NCBI RefSeq assembly: GCF_006334915.2
Contig: NZ_VDMA02000018.1
Coordinates: forward strand, 62,001-126,000
Length of the DNA: 64,000 nt
Direction: 5' to 3'
DNA from: Microbispora catharanthi
GTDB taxonomy: Bacteria; Actinomycetota; Actinomycetes; Streptosporangiales; Streptosporangiaceae
Below the pieces are notes generated by a model that ran no database searches, was not told the DNA's origin, and was given only the letters and a program-made list of their open reading frames with translations. The translations under genes and the position numbers were made by a program. Positions 8,674-17,789 of the stretch are shown here, piece by piece (positions within the stretch are counted from its first letter, which is position 1; each line of letters opens with the position of its first letter).

Positions 8674-9948
8674 TCAGTCGCGCGGGTCCCAGCCGTCGGT
8701 GTCCACGTCGAGGTCGAGCTCGTCGGCGATGTCGCCCCACTTGGTGAACTTGAAGCCGGTGATCTCCCGGTCGGGCTCGGCGGGGGTGTTCTCCCCGTCG
8801 TGCGCGACGAACACGCCCTCGACGAAGTCGCCGAGCGGCACGTTCAGCACGGTCGAGCCGTCGCTGTGCTCGACGCCGTCGCGGCCGTCCTTCTCACCCA
8901 CGCGGAACTGGCCGAGGTAGGAGTTGGACCCCTCCCTGCGGTAGACGGCGAAGGTGCTGTCGCCCTGGCTGGAGGCCAGCAGGTAGCCCTTGCCGTCCTC
9001 GCGGTAGTAGATCGTCAGGCCCTCGGCGTCCGCCGCCAGGTGCGTGCCGCCGTAGCCCGGGTCGGCGCCGGGCGTGCACTCGTCGGCCTCGGCGTCGTAC
9101 GTGCCCGGCACGCCGAACTCCTTGGTCTTGTCCACCAGCACCGGCGTGCCGGTGAGGTCGGCCCGCATCCGCCAGATGCCGACGTCCTCCTGGGCGGCGT
9201 AGAGCACGTCCTTCTCCTGGTCCACGACCATGCCCTCGACCTGCGGCTGGACTCCGGGCTCGTCGCACGGGGCCCAGCTCTGCCCGTTGGGCAGGGCGAA
9301 CGACGCGGGCAGGTCGAGCGTCCTGACCAGCTGGTAGCCGACCTTCCCGCCCGGCTTGGGCAGCAGCTTCACCAGCCCGACCGAGGTCCGGTGCCGCCGG
9401 CTGACCAGCGCGTAGGTCCCGGTGGAGTCGGTCCAGGTGGCCAGGCCGTACGCCGTCTCCTTCTCGTCGACCTGCTCCTGGGTGGAGTTGAAGACGAACG
9501 GCGCGGCCGGGTCGGTCACGTCGGTGAGCCGGCCGTGGGAGATGGCGTAGATCCTGAGCTGGTCGCGGCCCCGGTCGGAGACCACCGCGAGGTCCCGGTC
9601 GCCGAAACCGTAGGCCACGTCGACGTTGTTGAACCTGCCGACCTCGTCGTCGGGGCCCGGCGCGGCGGGCGCGGGCAGGTGCTGGACCTGCCGTCCGTCG
9701 AGGTCGTAGACGAAGAGCCCGGCCTCCTTGGCGGTGCCGATCACCACGCTGTCGTCCGAGTCGTGGGGGTCCACCCAGATGGCGGGGTCGTCGCCGTTGG
9801 CGTTGCCGCCGGCCTCGTCGTCGTACAGGGCGGGGGTCTCCACCTGCGGGTACACGGTGGCGGCGCCGCTGCTCGACGCGGGGACCGCCGCCCCGCCTAT
9901 CAGGGAGATCGTCAGAGTGGCAAGGAACAGCCCGGACAGGGGACGCAT
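8674..9948 (-). CDS. Secreted beta-propeller phytase
   Basis: Beta-propeller phytases remove phosphates from phytate outside the cell, giving lower inositol phosphates and free phosphate, with calcium as cofactor. The 424-residue protein has a signal peptide (MRPLSGLFLATLTISLIGG, cleaved near AASS/GAA) and family landmarks in order: DDPAIWVDP near residue 55, NNVDVAYGF near 110, EGMVVDQEKDVLYAAQEDVG near 235, AEGLTIYY near 310 and LLASSQGDSTFAVY near 325. The acidic residues in these segments match the calcium and phosphate sites of the family. The ATG at 9948 was chosen because GGAGG precedes it. Convergent with the solute-binding protein. Its promoter carries a perfect copy of the iol-type palindrome. 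Confidence 0.93.
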   Translation of the reverse strand: MRPLSGLFLATLTISLIGGAAVPASSSGAATVYPQVETPALYDDEAGGNANGDDPAIWVDPHDSDDSVVIGTAKEAGLFVYDLDGRQVQHLPAPAAPGPDDEVGRFNNVDVAYGFGDRDLAVVSDRGRDQLRIYAISHGRLTDVTDPAAPFVFNSTQEQVDEKETAYGLATWTDSTGTYALVSRRHRTSVGLVKLLPKPGGKVGYQLVRTLDLPASFALPNGQSWAPCDEPGVQPQVEGMVVDQEKDVLYAAQEDVGIWRMRADLTGTPVLVDKTKEFGVPGTYDAEADECTPGADPGYGGTHLAADAEGLTIYYREDGKGYLLASSQGDSTFAVYRREGSNSYLGQFRVGEKDGRDGVEHSDGSTVLNVPLGDFVEGVFVAHDGENTPAEPDREITGFKFTKWGDIADELDLDVDTDGWDPRD

Positions 9949-9982
9949 CGCGCCTCCTCGGTTGGGGGATGATGTCGCCTCG

Positions 9983-10011
9983 ACCGTAATGACCAATTAA
10001 CACCAATGCAA
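9983..10011 (-). promoter_or_regulatory. Candidate phytase promoter
   Basis: On the minus strand TTGCAT (10006-10011) and TACGGT (9983-9988) are 17 bases apart, fitting an actinobacterial vegetative promoter. The operator-like palindrome is 11 bases further upstream. No clear Pho-box direct repeat was seen. Confidence 0.5.
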
Positions 10012-10022
10012 TAGGTCATGCT

Positions 10023-10036
10023 TATGTCATGACATA
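10023..10036. promoter_or_regulatory. Candidate GntR operator, site 4 (phytase / flavin reductase intergenic region)
   Basis: TATGTCATGACATA is a perfect 14-bp palindrome whose core TGTCATGACA matches the iol-cluster sites. It lies upstream of the phytase -35 box and 75 bases upstream of the divergent flavin-reductase-like gene, so it could act on either. Confidence 0.6.
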
Positions 10037-10111
10037 CACACAGCTAAGAGGTCGGTTGCGCAGGCCCGGCCCCGATGGCACAGTCGCACGCCGGAGGGGA
10101 AGGAGCTGGGT

Positions 10112-10606
10112 GTGGGACCTGGGCAGGGACTGTTCACCGAGGCCATGGGGCAGCTGGCCGCGGGCGTGGCGGTCGTGACGGTCAAGGACGACCGCGACGA
10201 CCTGGGCACGACGGTCGCGACCCTGATGTCGGTGTCGCTCGACCCGCCGCTCGTGCTGATCAGCCTCGACTCGGCCGGATATCTCGCCGAGGTGTTGCTG
10301 CGCAGGGACCGCTGGGCCGCGAGCGTCCTCGCGGACGGCCAGCAGGCGGTCGCCTCCAGGTTCGCCGCGGCCGGGCGGCCGGGCGCCCGGCTCCTGCTGG
10401 CCGGGGTCGCCCACCATCGCGGCGCGCACAGCGAGGCGCTGGTCGTGGAGCGCGGGGTGGCGGCGATCGAGGCCGAGACGATCCAGGTCGTCCCGGCCGG
10501 CGATCACACGCTGTTCATCGGGGAGGTCCTCGGCGTCGACTACGTCGACGCCTCCAAGGCCCCGCTCGTACGGCTTCGCTCCCGCTACCGCATCGTCCAG
10601 GCGTGA
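10112..10606 (+). CDS. Flavin reductase-like FMN-binding protein
   Basis: This 164-residue protein matches the flavin-reductase / FMN-binding split-barrel family. Members either supply reduced FMN to a two-component monooxygenase or bind FMN as small oxidoreductases. Typical segments are FTEAMGQLAAGVAVVT at the start, TTVATLMSVSLDPPLVLISL near residue 35 and HTLFIGEVLGVDY near 135. GTG at 10112 follows AGGAG by 6 bases. No partner oxygenase is nearby, so the substrate is unknown. It is divergent from the phytase gene. Confidence 0.85.
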   Translation: MGPGQGLFTEAMGQLAAGVAVVTVKDDRDDLGTTVATLMSVSLDPPLVLISLDSAGYLAEVLLRRDRWAASVLADGQQAVASRFAAAGRPGARLLLAGVAHHRGAHSEALVVERGVAAIEAETIQVVPAGDHTLFIGEVLGVDYVDASKAPLVRLRSRYRIVQA

Positions 10607-10641
10607 GCCGGCCGGGCTGCCGTACATCTGTGACGGTCACG

Positions 10642-10685
10642 CGGCACGGGCTGAATCCCCGGCCTTCAGGCCGGGGAGCGGGTCA
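10642..10685 (+). mobile_element. Vestigial IS200/IS605-type right end (TnpB omega-RNA 3' hairpin remnant), now a probable terminator
   Basis: CTGAATCCCC, a GGCC-TTCA-GGCC hairpin (arms 10657-10664 and 10669-10676) and a final GGTCAA closely resemble the right terminal hairpin of actinobacterial IS605-family elements, which also forms the 3' end of the TnpB guide RNA. No tnpA or tnpB is present. The segment lies between two converging genes and its final bases overlap the sppA stop codon. It may simply work as a bidirectional terminator. Recognition is from pattern memory, not a search. Confidence 0.45.
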
Positions 10686-12374
10686 ACGGATCGTCCAGTA
10701 GCCGGGCAGCACGAGCGGGCCGTACGCCGGGAGGCCGAGCTGCCCGGCCATCCGCGCCAGCGGCCCCCACGCCTCCAGACGCACCCGGGCGAGCGCGGCC
10801 GACTTGTCCTCGCTGGACTCCGGCGGGCGCAGCCGCTCCAGGGGATGCATGCGGGGATAGGTCCGTACGGGGGCGTCGCCGGGCAGCCCGGCCCGGCGGC
10901 GGGCCAGGGCGAGGGCGTCCTCCAGGCCGCCGAGCTCGTCGGCGAGACCGGCCGCCCTGGCGTCGGCGCCGGTCCACACCCGGCCCCTGGCCAGCTCGTG
11001 CGCCCGTTCCTTGGTGAGGTCGCGGCCCTGCGCCACCTTGCCCACGAAGTCGTCGTAGATGCGGTCGAGCCAGGCGTTCACCCGCTCCCACTGGTCGTCG
11101 GAGAACGTGGTGGACGGCGAGAACATCCCGGCGTTGGCACCCTCGGCGACCGACTCGGTCACCACGCCGAGCTTGCCGAGCAGCTCGCCGACGACGGGCT
11201 TGCCGCCGAACACGCCGATCGAGCCGGTCAGCGTGCCCGGCTGGGCCACGATCACGTCGGCCGCCATCGACACGAAGTAGCCGCCGGAGGCCGCCACGTC
11301 GCCCATCGACACGATGACCGGCTTGCCGGCCCGGCGCGCCAGCACGACCTCCCGCCAGATCGCGTCGGAGGCGACGTACGACCCGCCGGGGCTGTCCACG
11401 CGGAACACGATGGCCTTGACCTTCTCGTCCCGGCGGGCCGAGCGCAGGGCGGCGCAGATGGTGTCGGAGCCTATGGCGCCCCCGCCGCCCAGCGGTGAGC
11501 GGCCGCTGCGCCCGAGACGGATCATGCCGTTGCCGTGGACCAGGGCGACCGTGGCCGCTCCGGGGTGGGGGAGCCTGCCGGACAGCGCGCTCTTGGCGTA
11601 CCGCGACACGTAGAGCAGGTGCGCGCCGTCGTCGACGGTCTCGGCGTAGACCTCGTCGCGATACTTCAGCCCGTCCACGAGCCCGGCCTCGACGGCCTCC
11701 GACCCGATGAACGGGCCCTGGTCGATCAGCTCACGCACCCGCTCGGGGTCGAGGCCGCGCCCCTCGGCGACGCCGGCGACGATCTGCTCGGTGACCGACT
11801 CGGCGATGCGCCCGGCCGACTCGCGGTGGGCGTCGGTCATGTGGTTCTGGGTGTAGGTGTTGGCCGCGGTCTTGTACTCGTGCCGCTGGCCGATCTGATA
11901 CTGCACCCCGGCCTTGGCGAGCGCGTCGCGCAGGAACCGCTGCTCCAGCGCCACCCCGGTCAGGCCCACGTCGCCGGAGGGCTGGAGGTAGACCCGCTCG
12001 AAGGCGCTGGCCAGGTAGTAGGGGACGGTGCCGGCGCCGAACTCGCCGAACGTCTCGGCGAACGCGACGGTCCGCTTGCCCGCGGCGCGCAGCTTGACCA
12101 CGGCCGTGCGCAGCTCCTGCACCATGCCGAGGCCGAGAGGGTTGCCGCCGATCTTGACGATCAGCGCGGTGACGCGAGGGTCCTTGCGGGCGCGGCGCAG
12201 GCCCGACAGCACCTCGGCGAGGCGCGCCTTGCGCATGGACAGCAGGGCGGTGACGGGGTCGGCGGGCGGACCTTCCGACAGCCCCTCGGTCAGGTCCAGT
12301 TCCAGCACGAGCGGTGCGGTGCGGCGCTGCCGCAGCTTGCCGACCGTTTCTACGATCGTCCTCGTCGCGTCCAT
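10683..12374 (-). CDS. sppA: Signal peptide peptidase SppA, 67-kDa type (S49 protease)
   Basis: SppA digests cleaved signal peptides in the membrane with a Ser-Lys dyad. This 563-residue protein is the long form with two S49 domains. The N-terminal domain carries HEYKTAANTYT near residue 167, matching the catalytic Lys segment. The C-terminal domain carries VSMGDVAASGGYF near residue 355, with the nucleophile Ser in AASGGY, and the TLTGSIGVFGGK loop after it. No obvious N-terminal membrane segment is seen, so anchoring differs from the E. coli enzyme. ATG at 12374 is preferred over 12386 because GGTGG lies in front of it. The stop codon lies in the IS605-like end. Confidence 0.9.
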   Translation of the reverse strand: MDATRTIVETVGKLRQRRTAPLVLELDLTEGLSEGPPADPVTALLSMRKARLAEVLSGLRRARKDPRVTALIVKIGGNPLGLGMVQELRTAVVKLRAAGKRTVAFAETFGEFGAGTVPYYLASAFERVYLQPSGDVGLTGVALEQRFLRDALAKAGVQYQIGQRHEYKTAANTYTQNHMTDAHRESAGRIAESVTEQIVAGVAEGRGLDPERVRELIDQGPFIGSEAVEAGLVDGLKYRDEVYAETVDDGAHLLYVSRYAKSALSGRLPHPGAATVALVHGNGMIRLGRSGRSPLGGGGAIGSDTICAALRSARRDEKVKAIVFRVDSPGGSYVASDAIWREVVLARRAGKPVIVSMGDVAASGGYFVSMAADVIVAQPGTLTGSIGVFGGKPVVGELLGKLGVVTESVAEGANAGMFSPSTTFSDDQWERVNAWLDRIYDDFVGKVAQGRDLTKERAHELARGRVWTGADARAAGLADELGGLEDALALARRRAGLPGDAPVRTYPRMHPLERLRPPESSEDKSAALARVRLEAWGPLARMAGQLGLPAYGPLVLPGYWTIR

Positions 12375-12423
12375 AAATGCCACCATAAGCGAAGGTTTCG
12401 CCAGGATGGCCGGATGATCAGAG

Positions 12424-12448
12424 CCCCCGCGCGAGACGCGCGGGGGCC
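12424..12448. terminator. Hairpin terminator after the chitinase gene
   Basis: Perfect 11-bp GC-rich arms (12424-12434 and 12438-12448) around an AGA loop, 18 bases beyond the chitinase stop. No U-tract, as is usual in high-GC actinomycetes. Confidence 0.8.
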
Positions 12449-12465
12449 CGATCGGCTCGAAGCGG

Positions 12466-14112
<1,647 letters not shown>

Positions 14113-14431
14113 CGGAGCTCCTGCTCTTGGGGGGGAAAGGACAGGAAAGTTTCCTATTAGTTAGGAGAGTAAGCACAGACCGCGAAGGGGTCAACGCCCT
14201 CGTGGCCCTCTAAGCGTCGTTTAAGCCTCCGCTAAGGTCGCGGCGCCGTCTTCGGTGACGACCGGGCCTGCTCCAGTGCCGCGACCGACAAGATCCGCCC
14301 GGGGCAAAGATCGGCGGGAGGGGCACCAGCGTGCCACGGCATCCAACGTTTGCCCCATGGCCCAGGCGTCGGCCCCACTGCATGGATCATGCTTCTCGCG
14401 ATAGGAGCTGCTCAGTACGATCCTGGGGATC
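14113..14431 (-). promoter_or_regulatory. Chitinase upstream region with AGGAAA-G-TTTCCT palindrome
   Basis: This 319-bp gap between the HxlR stop and the chitinase start contains an inverted repeat with 6-bp arms (14143-14148 and 14150-14155), followed by a related GTTAGGA half-site at about 14159-14165. Similar elements precede secreted polysaccharide-degrading enzyme genes in actinomycetes, so it is a likely operator. I see no gene or further structure in 14170-14431. Confidence 0.5.
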
Positions 14432-14923
14432 TCAGGAGCTTTCCACGAAGCGCGCGCCCGGCCCGGGCGTGCGGCAGACGTCTTCCGGGGCGAGGTGGCT
14501 GTGCCCCGCAGCGCACTCGAGGACGACCTTGACCGGCTCGTCGCAGGAGCTCGCATCGTCGACGGGCCGGTGCCGGACGATGACCGACGGGCCCTGCGGG
14601 TCGGCGAGGTACGTGTCGCCCCATTCCAGGAGCGCCACGAGCGTGGGCCGCAACGCCCGGCCCTGCTCGGTGAGCTCGTAGGCGAAGCGCTGTCGATCCC
14701 CAGGCTCCTGATAGGGCACGCGGCGCATCACTCCCGCGGTCACCAAGGTCTCGAGCCGAGTCGCCAGGAGATTCCTGGCGATCCCGAGGCGGGAGTGGAA
14801 CTCTCCGAACCGGCGCGCGCCGTCCAGCGCTTCACGAACGATCAGCAGCGACCAGCGCTCCCCCACCACCGAGAGGGCGCGCGCCACCGAGCAGTTCACT
14901 GGGTCGATTCGCCGCGTCTCCAT
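14432..14923 (-). CDS. HxlR-family winged-helix regulator
   Basis: The 163-residue protein begins with the HxlR signature: CSVARALSVVGERWSLLIVREALDGARRFGEFHSR at residues 11-45, then RNLLATRLETL and the wing. The Cys near residue 11 is the position at which some members sense redox or electrophiles. A C-terminal extension after residue 110 has two further cysteines (SSCDEP, LECAAGH). It is divergent from a tautomerase gene, the usual arrangement for an HxlR regulator and its enzyme target. The 94-bp gap carries a CCCA/TGGG dyad. Confidence 0.88.
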   Translation of the reverse strand: METRRIDPVNCSVARALSVVGERWSLLIVREALDGARRFGEFHSRLGIARNLLATRLETLVTAGVMRRVPYQEPGDRQRFAYELTEQGRALRPTLVALLEWGDTYLADPQGPSVIVRHRPVDDASSCDEPVKVVLECAAGHSHLAPEDVCRTPGPGARFVESS

Positions 14924-14931
14924 GGGACGAG

Positions 14932-14951
14932 TGTACCCATCTGGGTTTACA
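14932..14951. promoter_or_regulatory. Candidate HxlR operator
   Basis: The half TGTACCCA (14932-14939) and the half TGGGTTTACA (14942-14951) form an imperfect inverted repeat with one inserted base. It lies 9 bases before the HxlR start in the divergent promoter region. Confidence 0.4.
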
Positions 14952-15017
14952 AGCTGTACTTAGCCTTCGTAGACTCCAGCCTGAGTTGAAGAACTAAACT
15001 CATAAAGGAGATCGACC

Positions 15018-15515
15018 ATGCCCATGCTCGACGTGTACATTCCCGAGGGCGCGCTCCAGCCGGACGCCGAGGCGGCGCTGCTGAACCGCATCACCGAGAT
15101 CCTCGTCCGCAACGAGGGATTCGACCCCGCCGACCCGGTGAGCCGTTCCGTCTCCTGGCTCTGGCTGCACCGACCGGCCGGCATCTACGTCGGCGGAGAA
15201 CCCGCGGACGCACCTCGCTACAAGGTCGTCCCGTCCGTCCCCGAGGGCCAGCTCGACGAGCAGAAGCGTGCGAGCGTCATCGCCGAGGTCACCGAGGCAA
15301 TCCTCGACGCGGAGAACGGCGCCTGGCCGCGTGACGCCAGCCGGATCTGGGTATTCCCCACCGAGATCCCCGAGGGTCACTGGGGCGGCTGGGGCCAGAT
15401 CAGGCCGCTCGCAACGATCCTCGCCCGACTCACCGGCGACGACACCAAACGGGCCCGTACGCTCGCGCGTGAGCGGATCGCTGCCACCCGAGCCGAACAC
15501 GCCCGCCTGCCCTGA
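15018..15515 (+). CDS. Tautomerase-family protein
   Basis: This 165-residue protein starts MPMLDVYIPEGAL. The Pro exposed after Met removal is the general base of the 4-oxalocrotonate tautomerase superfamily. At 165 residues it is longer than single-domain OCT (about 62) and looks like the two-motif cis-CaaD/MSAD-size class, though clear catalytic Arg/Glu pairs were not assigned. AAGGAG lies 8 bases before the ATG. It is probably controlled by the divergent HxlR regulator. Substrate unknown; carbonyl tautomerisation or dehalogenation would fit. Confidence 0.72.
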   Translation: MPMLDVYIPEGALQPDAEAALLNRITEILVRNEGFDPADPVSRSVSWLWLHRPAGIYVGGEPADAPRYKVVPSVPEGQLDEQKRASVIAEVTEAILDAENGAWPRDASRIWVFPTEIPEGHWGGWGQIRPLATILARLTGDDTKRARTLARERIAATRAEHARLP

Positions 15516-15577
15516 TGAGCGGCGAACGAAGTGGGGATCGATGCGGCCGGTGACACAGTCGTTAGGATCAGCCCGAC

Positions 15578-16110
15578 TCAGGCGACGTTGGCCTTGGCCA
15601 CGACCTCGCGGAGGCGTTCGTCGGCGGCGTGCTGGTTCCGCCAGATGATGTAACGGCGGATCATGCTGCCCTGCTCTTTGTGGGTGGCGTGGTCGGTGCC
15701 GTCCAGGGTGAAGTAGCGCAGGGCGGTGAACTGGGCCTTGGGAGCCAGGAGCTGTTGGTCGGCGTGTAGGCGAGTTCGACGTTGTTCGCCGCGGCCCAGT
15801 CGCCGACGCGGCTGTCCTTCTTCGTGGTCAGGTGCGGGGAGAAGTTGTCGAGCACGAACGCGATGCGGATCTCGGGTAGAGACCGCGCAGATAGCGGCAG
15901 AATTCTAGGAACCTGGTCCGGTGCTTCCTTGGCTTGATGTGGCCGTAGAGCTTGTCTTTGCCCAGGTCGTAGGCGGCGAACAGGTGTCTGACCCCGTGCG
16001 GGTGGGTGTAGGTCGCCCGTCGGCGGGGCCTCGGTTCCCGGCCGGGGTCCTTGTGCCGCCCACCGCGCTCGGCCCACTGCCGCGCCGCACGGATCAGCAT
16101 CCGAACGGCG
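15578..16110 (-). pseudogene. Decayed IS630-family transposase (5'-truncated, two frameshifts)
   Basis: Three pieces of one IS630 DDE transposase can be read on the minus strand in different frames: HGVRHLFAAYDLGKDKLYGH to YLRGLYP (about 16100-15885), EIRIAFVLDNFSPHLTT to NSSWL (about 15880-15755), and AQFTALRYFTLDGTDHATH to KANVA plus stop (15730-15578). Compared with the usual WLNRIEAQF order, the second break lacks the bases for NRIE with a net loss of about 7 bases. The N-terminal helix-turn-helix half and the left inverted repeat are missing. No intact terminal repeats were recognised. Confidence 0.85.
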
Positions 16111-16150
16111 CGTCACGTCACTACGGGGCAAACGTTCTCTGATGCGGCTA

Positions 16151-16531
16151 CTAGGGAGTGGTTTCCTGCCGGCAGGAAGTGCCGGTGACCATGTTGACGG
16201 TGGCGGCGGTGATGACCGAGTCGAGCCGGTCCCGGGCGCGCAGGAGATCGGTGATGCGCCGGTCGACATGCTCGCGCTCCGCCGCCAACCGCTTGAGCAG
16301 AGTGGGAGTGGCGCGGCCGTCGACGACGCACGGCAGGAGCTCGAGGATCGTCTTGCTGGACAGCCCGGCGGCGTACAACTCCTGGATCAGCTGGACCCGG
16401 TCGACCGCGCTCTCGGGATAGTGGCGCTGGCCGCTGGGGCTGCGCTCGGCGCTGAGCAGATTCTGCTCCTCGTAGTAGCGCAGGGCCCGGACGCTGACGC
16501 CGGTCCGGGCGGCCAGTTCTCCGACGCGCAT
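16151..16531 (-). CDS. MerR-family transcriptional regulator
   Basis: The 126-residue protein has the MerR winged helix at the N-terminus (MRVGELAARTGVSVRALRYY, then EEQNLL and GQRHYPESAVDRVQLI) and a dimerisation coiled coil (about 78-112). ATG at 16531 has AGGAG upstream. The frame runs open for 1.7 kb above this, but that is antisense to other genes and is not coding. There is no conserved Cys set in the effector part, so it is not a metal sensor. It is divergent from an alpha/beta hydrolase gene whose promoter has a MerR-type dyad. Confidence 0.9.
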   Translation of the reverse strand: MRVGELAARTGVSVRALRYYEEQNLLSAERSPSGQRHYPESAVDRVQLIQELYAAGLSSKTILELLPCVVDGRATPTLLKRLAAEREHVDRRITDLLRARDRLDSVITAATVNMVTGTSCRQETTP

Positions 16532-16562
16532 CTCGTCTCCTGTGTGACATTCATCACGCGAC

Positions 16563-16594
16563 TTGCCTCTGACGTCAACGTCAGGTTTTAGCGT
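16563..16594 (+). promoter_or_regulatory. MerR-type promoter with over-long spacer and central dyad
   Basis: TTGCCT (16563-16568) and TAGCGT (16589-16594) are 20 bases apart (19 if TTAGCG is the -10). Between them lies a perfect dyad: CTGACGT, two bases, ACGTCAG (16569-16584). An over-long spacer with a central dyad is the hallmark of MerR-activated promoters, here pointing at the hydrolase gene. Confidence 0.75.
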
Positions 16595-16741
16595 AACCGG
16601 CGTGCGCCTCACCGGAGGACTTTCTCCTGGTTGGTCTCCTGACGCACAAGGGCTCGAGCGAGAGGGGCGCGTGAAACGCGTCCTCCACCAGCAGACAGCC
16701 TGACCCCATCCACACGCACCACGCCTGGAAGAAGCACACGC

Positions 16742-17683
16742 ATGCCCACGTACAAGACGACCGGCCTCACCGGCCCCGCGTCCACTCCGACCGTGTCGGT
16801 GAAGCCGGTCGTGCTGCCCGCACCCCAGCGCGGCGAGGACCTGCACGTACGCGTCTCCGCGCCGGTCACCGGCACCAATCTGCCGATCGTGCTGTTCGCC
16901 CACGGATTCGGCTCGAACCTGGACGGCTACGCACCCTTGGTCGACCACTGGGCCTCCCATGGCTTCGTGGTGATCCAGGCCACTCACCTCGACTCCAGGC
17001 GCCTCGACATCGCCGCGGACGATCCCCGCAGGCCCGAGATGTGGCGCCACCGCGTGCAGGACATGAAGCGGATCCTCGACGAACTCGACACCCTGGAGGC
17101 ATCCGTGCCCGGCCTGGCCGGCCGGGTGGACCACAGTCGCATCGTCGCGGCCGGACACTCCTTCGGCGGCCAGACCGCGGGCATACTCGTGGGTCTGCGC
17201 GTCATGGACCCGAAGACCGGAACCGCGCAGGACATGTCCGACCCCCGGGTCATGGCCAGCGTCCAGCTGGCCACAGCGGGCAACGGCGGTGACGAACTGA
17301 CTCCCCTCGCCCACGAGAGCGCTCCCTGGCTGCGCGACCAGGACTTCTCCCATATGACCGCACCCGGACTCGTCGTCGCCGGCGACAAGGACGAACTCCC
17401 GCTCTCCACCCGGGGACCGTCCTGGATGACCGACCCCTACACCCTCAGCCGCGGCGACAAGAGCCTGCTGACGGTCTACGGCGGCCGGCATTCTCTCGGC
17501 GGAATCTCCGGCTACGAGGCAGCGGAAACCACCGACGAGAATCCCGGCCGCGTCGCCCTCGTCCAGCAGGTCACCCTCGCCTACCTGCGCCACGTCACCG
17601 GCACCGACCACACCGACTGGGAAACGGCGCAGGCCGTCCTCGCCGGTGATTCCCACCCGCTGGGACGACTGGAATCGAAGTAA
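16742..17683 (+). CDS. Alpha/beta hydrolase, chlorophyllase/dienelactone-hydrolase-like
   Basis: A 313-residue cytosolic alpha/beta hydrolase without a signal peptide. It shows the oxyanion-hole segment LFAHGFGSNLDGY near residue 55, the nucleophile elbow GHSFGGQTAG with Ser near residue 140, a candidate acid in VVAGDKDELPL near 218 and a final His in GGRHSLGG near 250. The layout is closest to chlorophyllase-like and PAF-acetylhydrolase-like esterases. GGAAG lies just upstream of the ATG. Expression is predicted to be MerR-controlled with a leader of about 140 bases. Substrate unknown. Confidence 0.8.
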   Translation: MPTYKTTGLTGPASTPTVSVKPVVLPAPQRGEDLHVRVSAPVTGTNLPIVLFAHGFGSNLDGYAPLVDHWASHGFVVIQATHLDSRRLDIAADDPRRPEMWRHRVQDMKRILDELDTLEASVPGLAGRVDHSRIVAAGHSFGGQTAGILVGLRVMDPKTGTAQDMSDPRVMASVQLATAGNGGDELTPLAHESAPWLRDQDFSHMTAPGLVVAGDKDELPLSTRGPSWMTDPYTLSRGDKSLLTVYGGRHSLGGISGYEAAETTDENPGRVALVQQVTLAYLRHVTGTDHTDWETAQAVLAGDSHPLGRLESK

Positions 17684-17789
17684 CCACCTGCCCAAGCGAC
17701 GTTCGGCCCTGCGAGCCGGCCGGGGACCGGACGTTTCTCCGCGACGGTGCCTGTTCTGCTCCCCATGCCGGCTCCCGTACCATGATTCG

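Noticed and set aside
10023..10036. Phytase palindrome as a Pho box
   Set aside because: Pho boxes in actinomycetes are 11-base direct repeats of a GTTCACC type; this element is an inverted repeat matching the iol sites.
16600..16701. Short frame (about 33 codons) in the hydrolase leader
   Set aside because: No ribosome site, no family features; probably chance.
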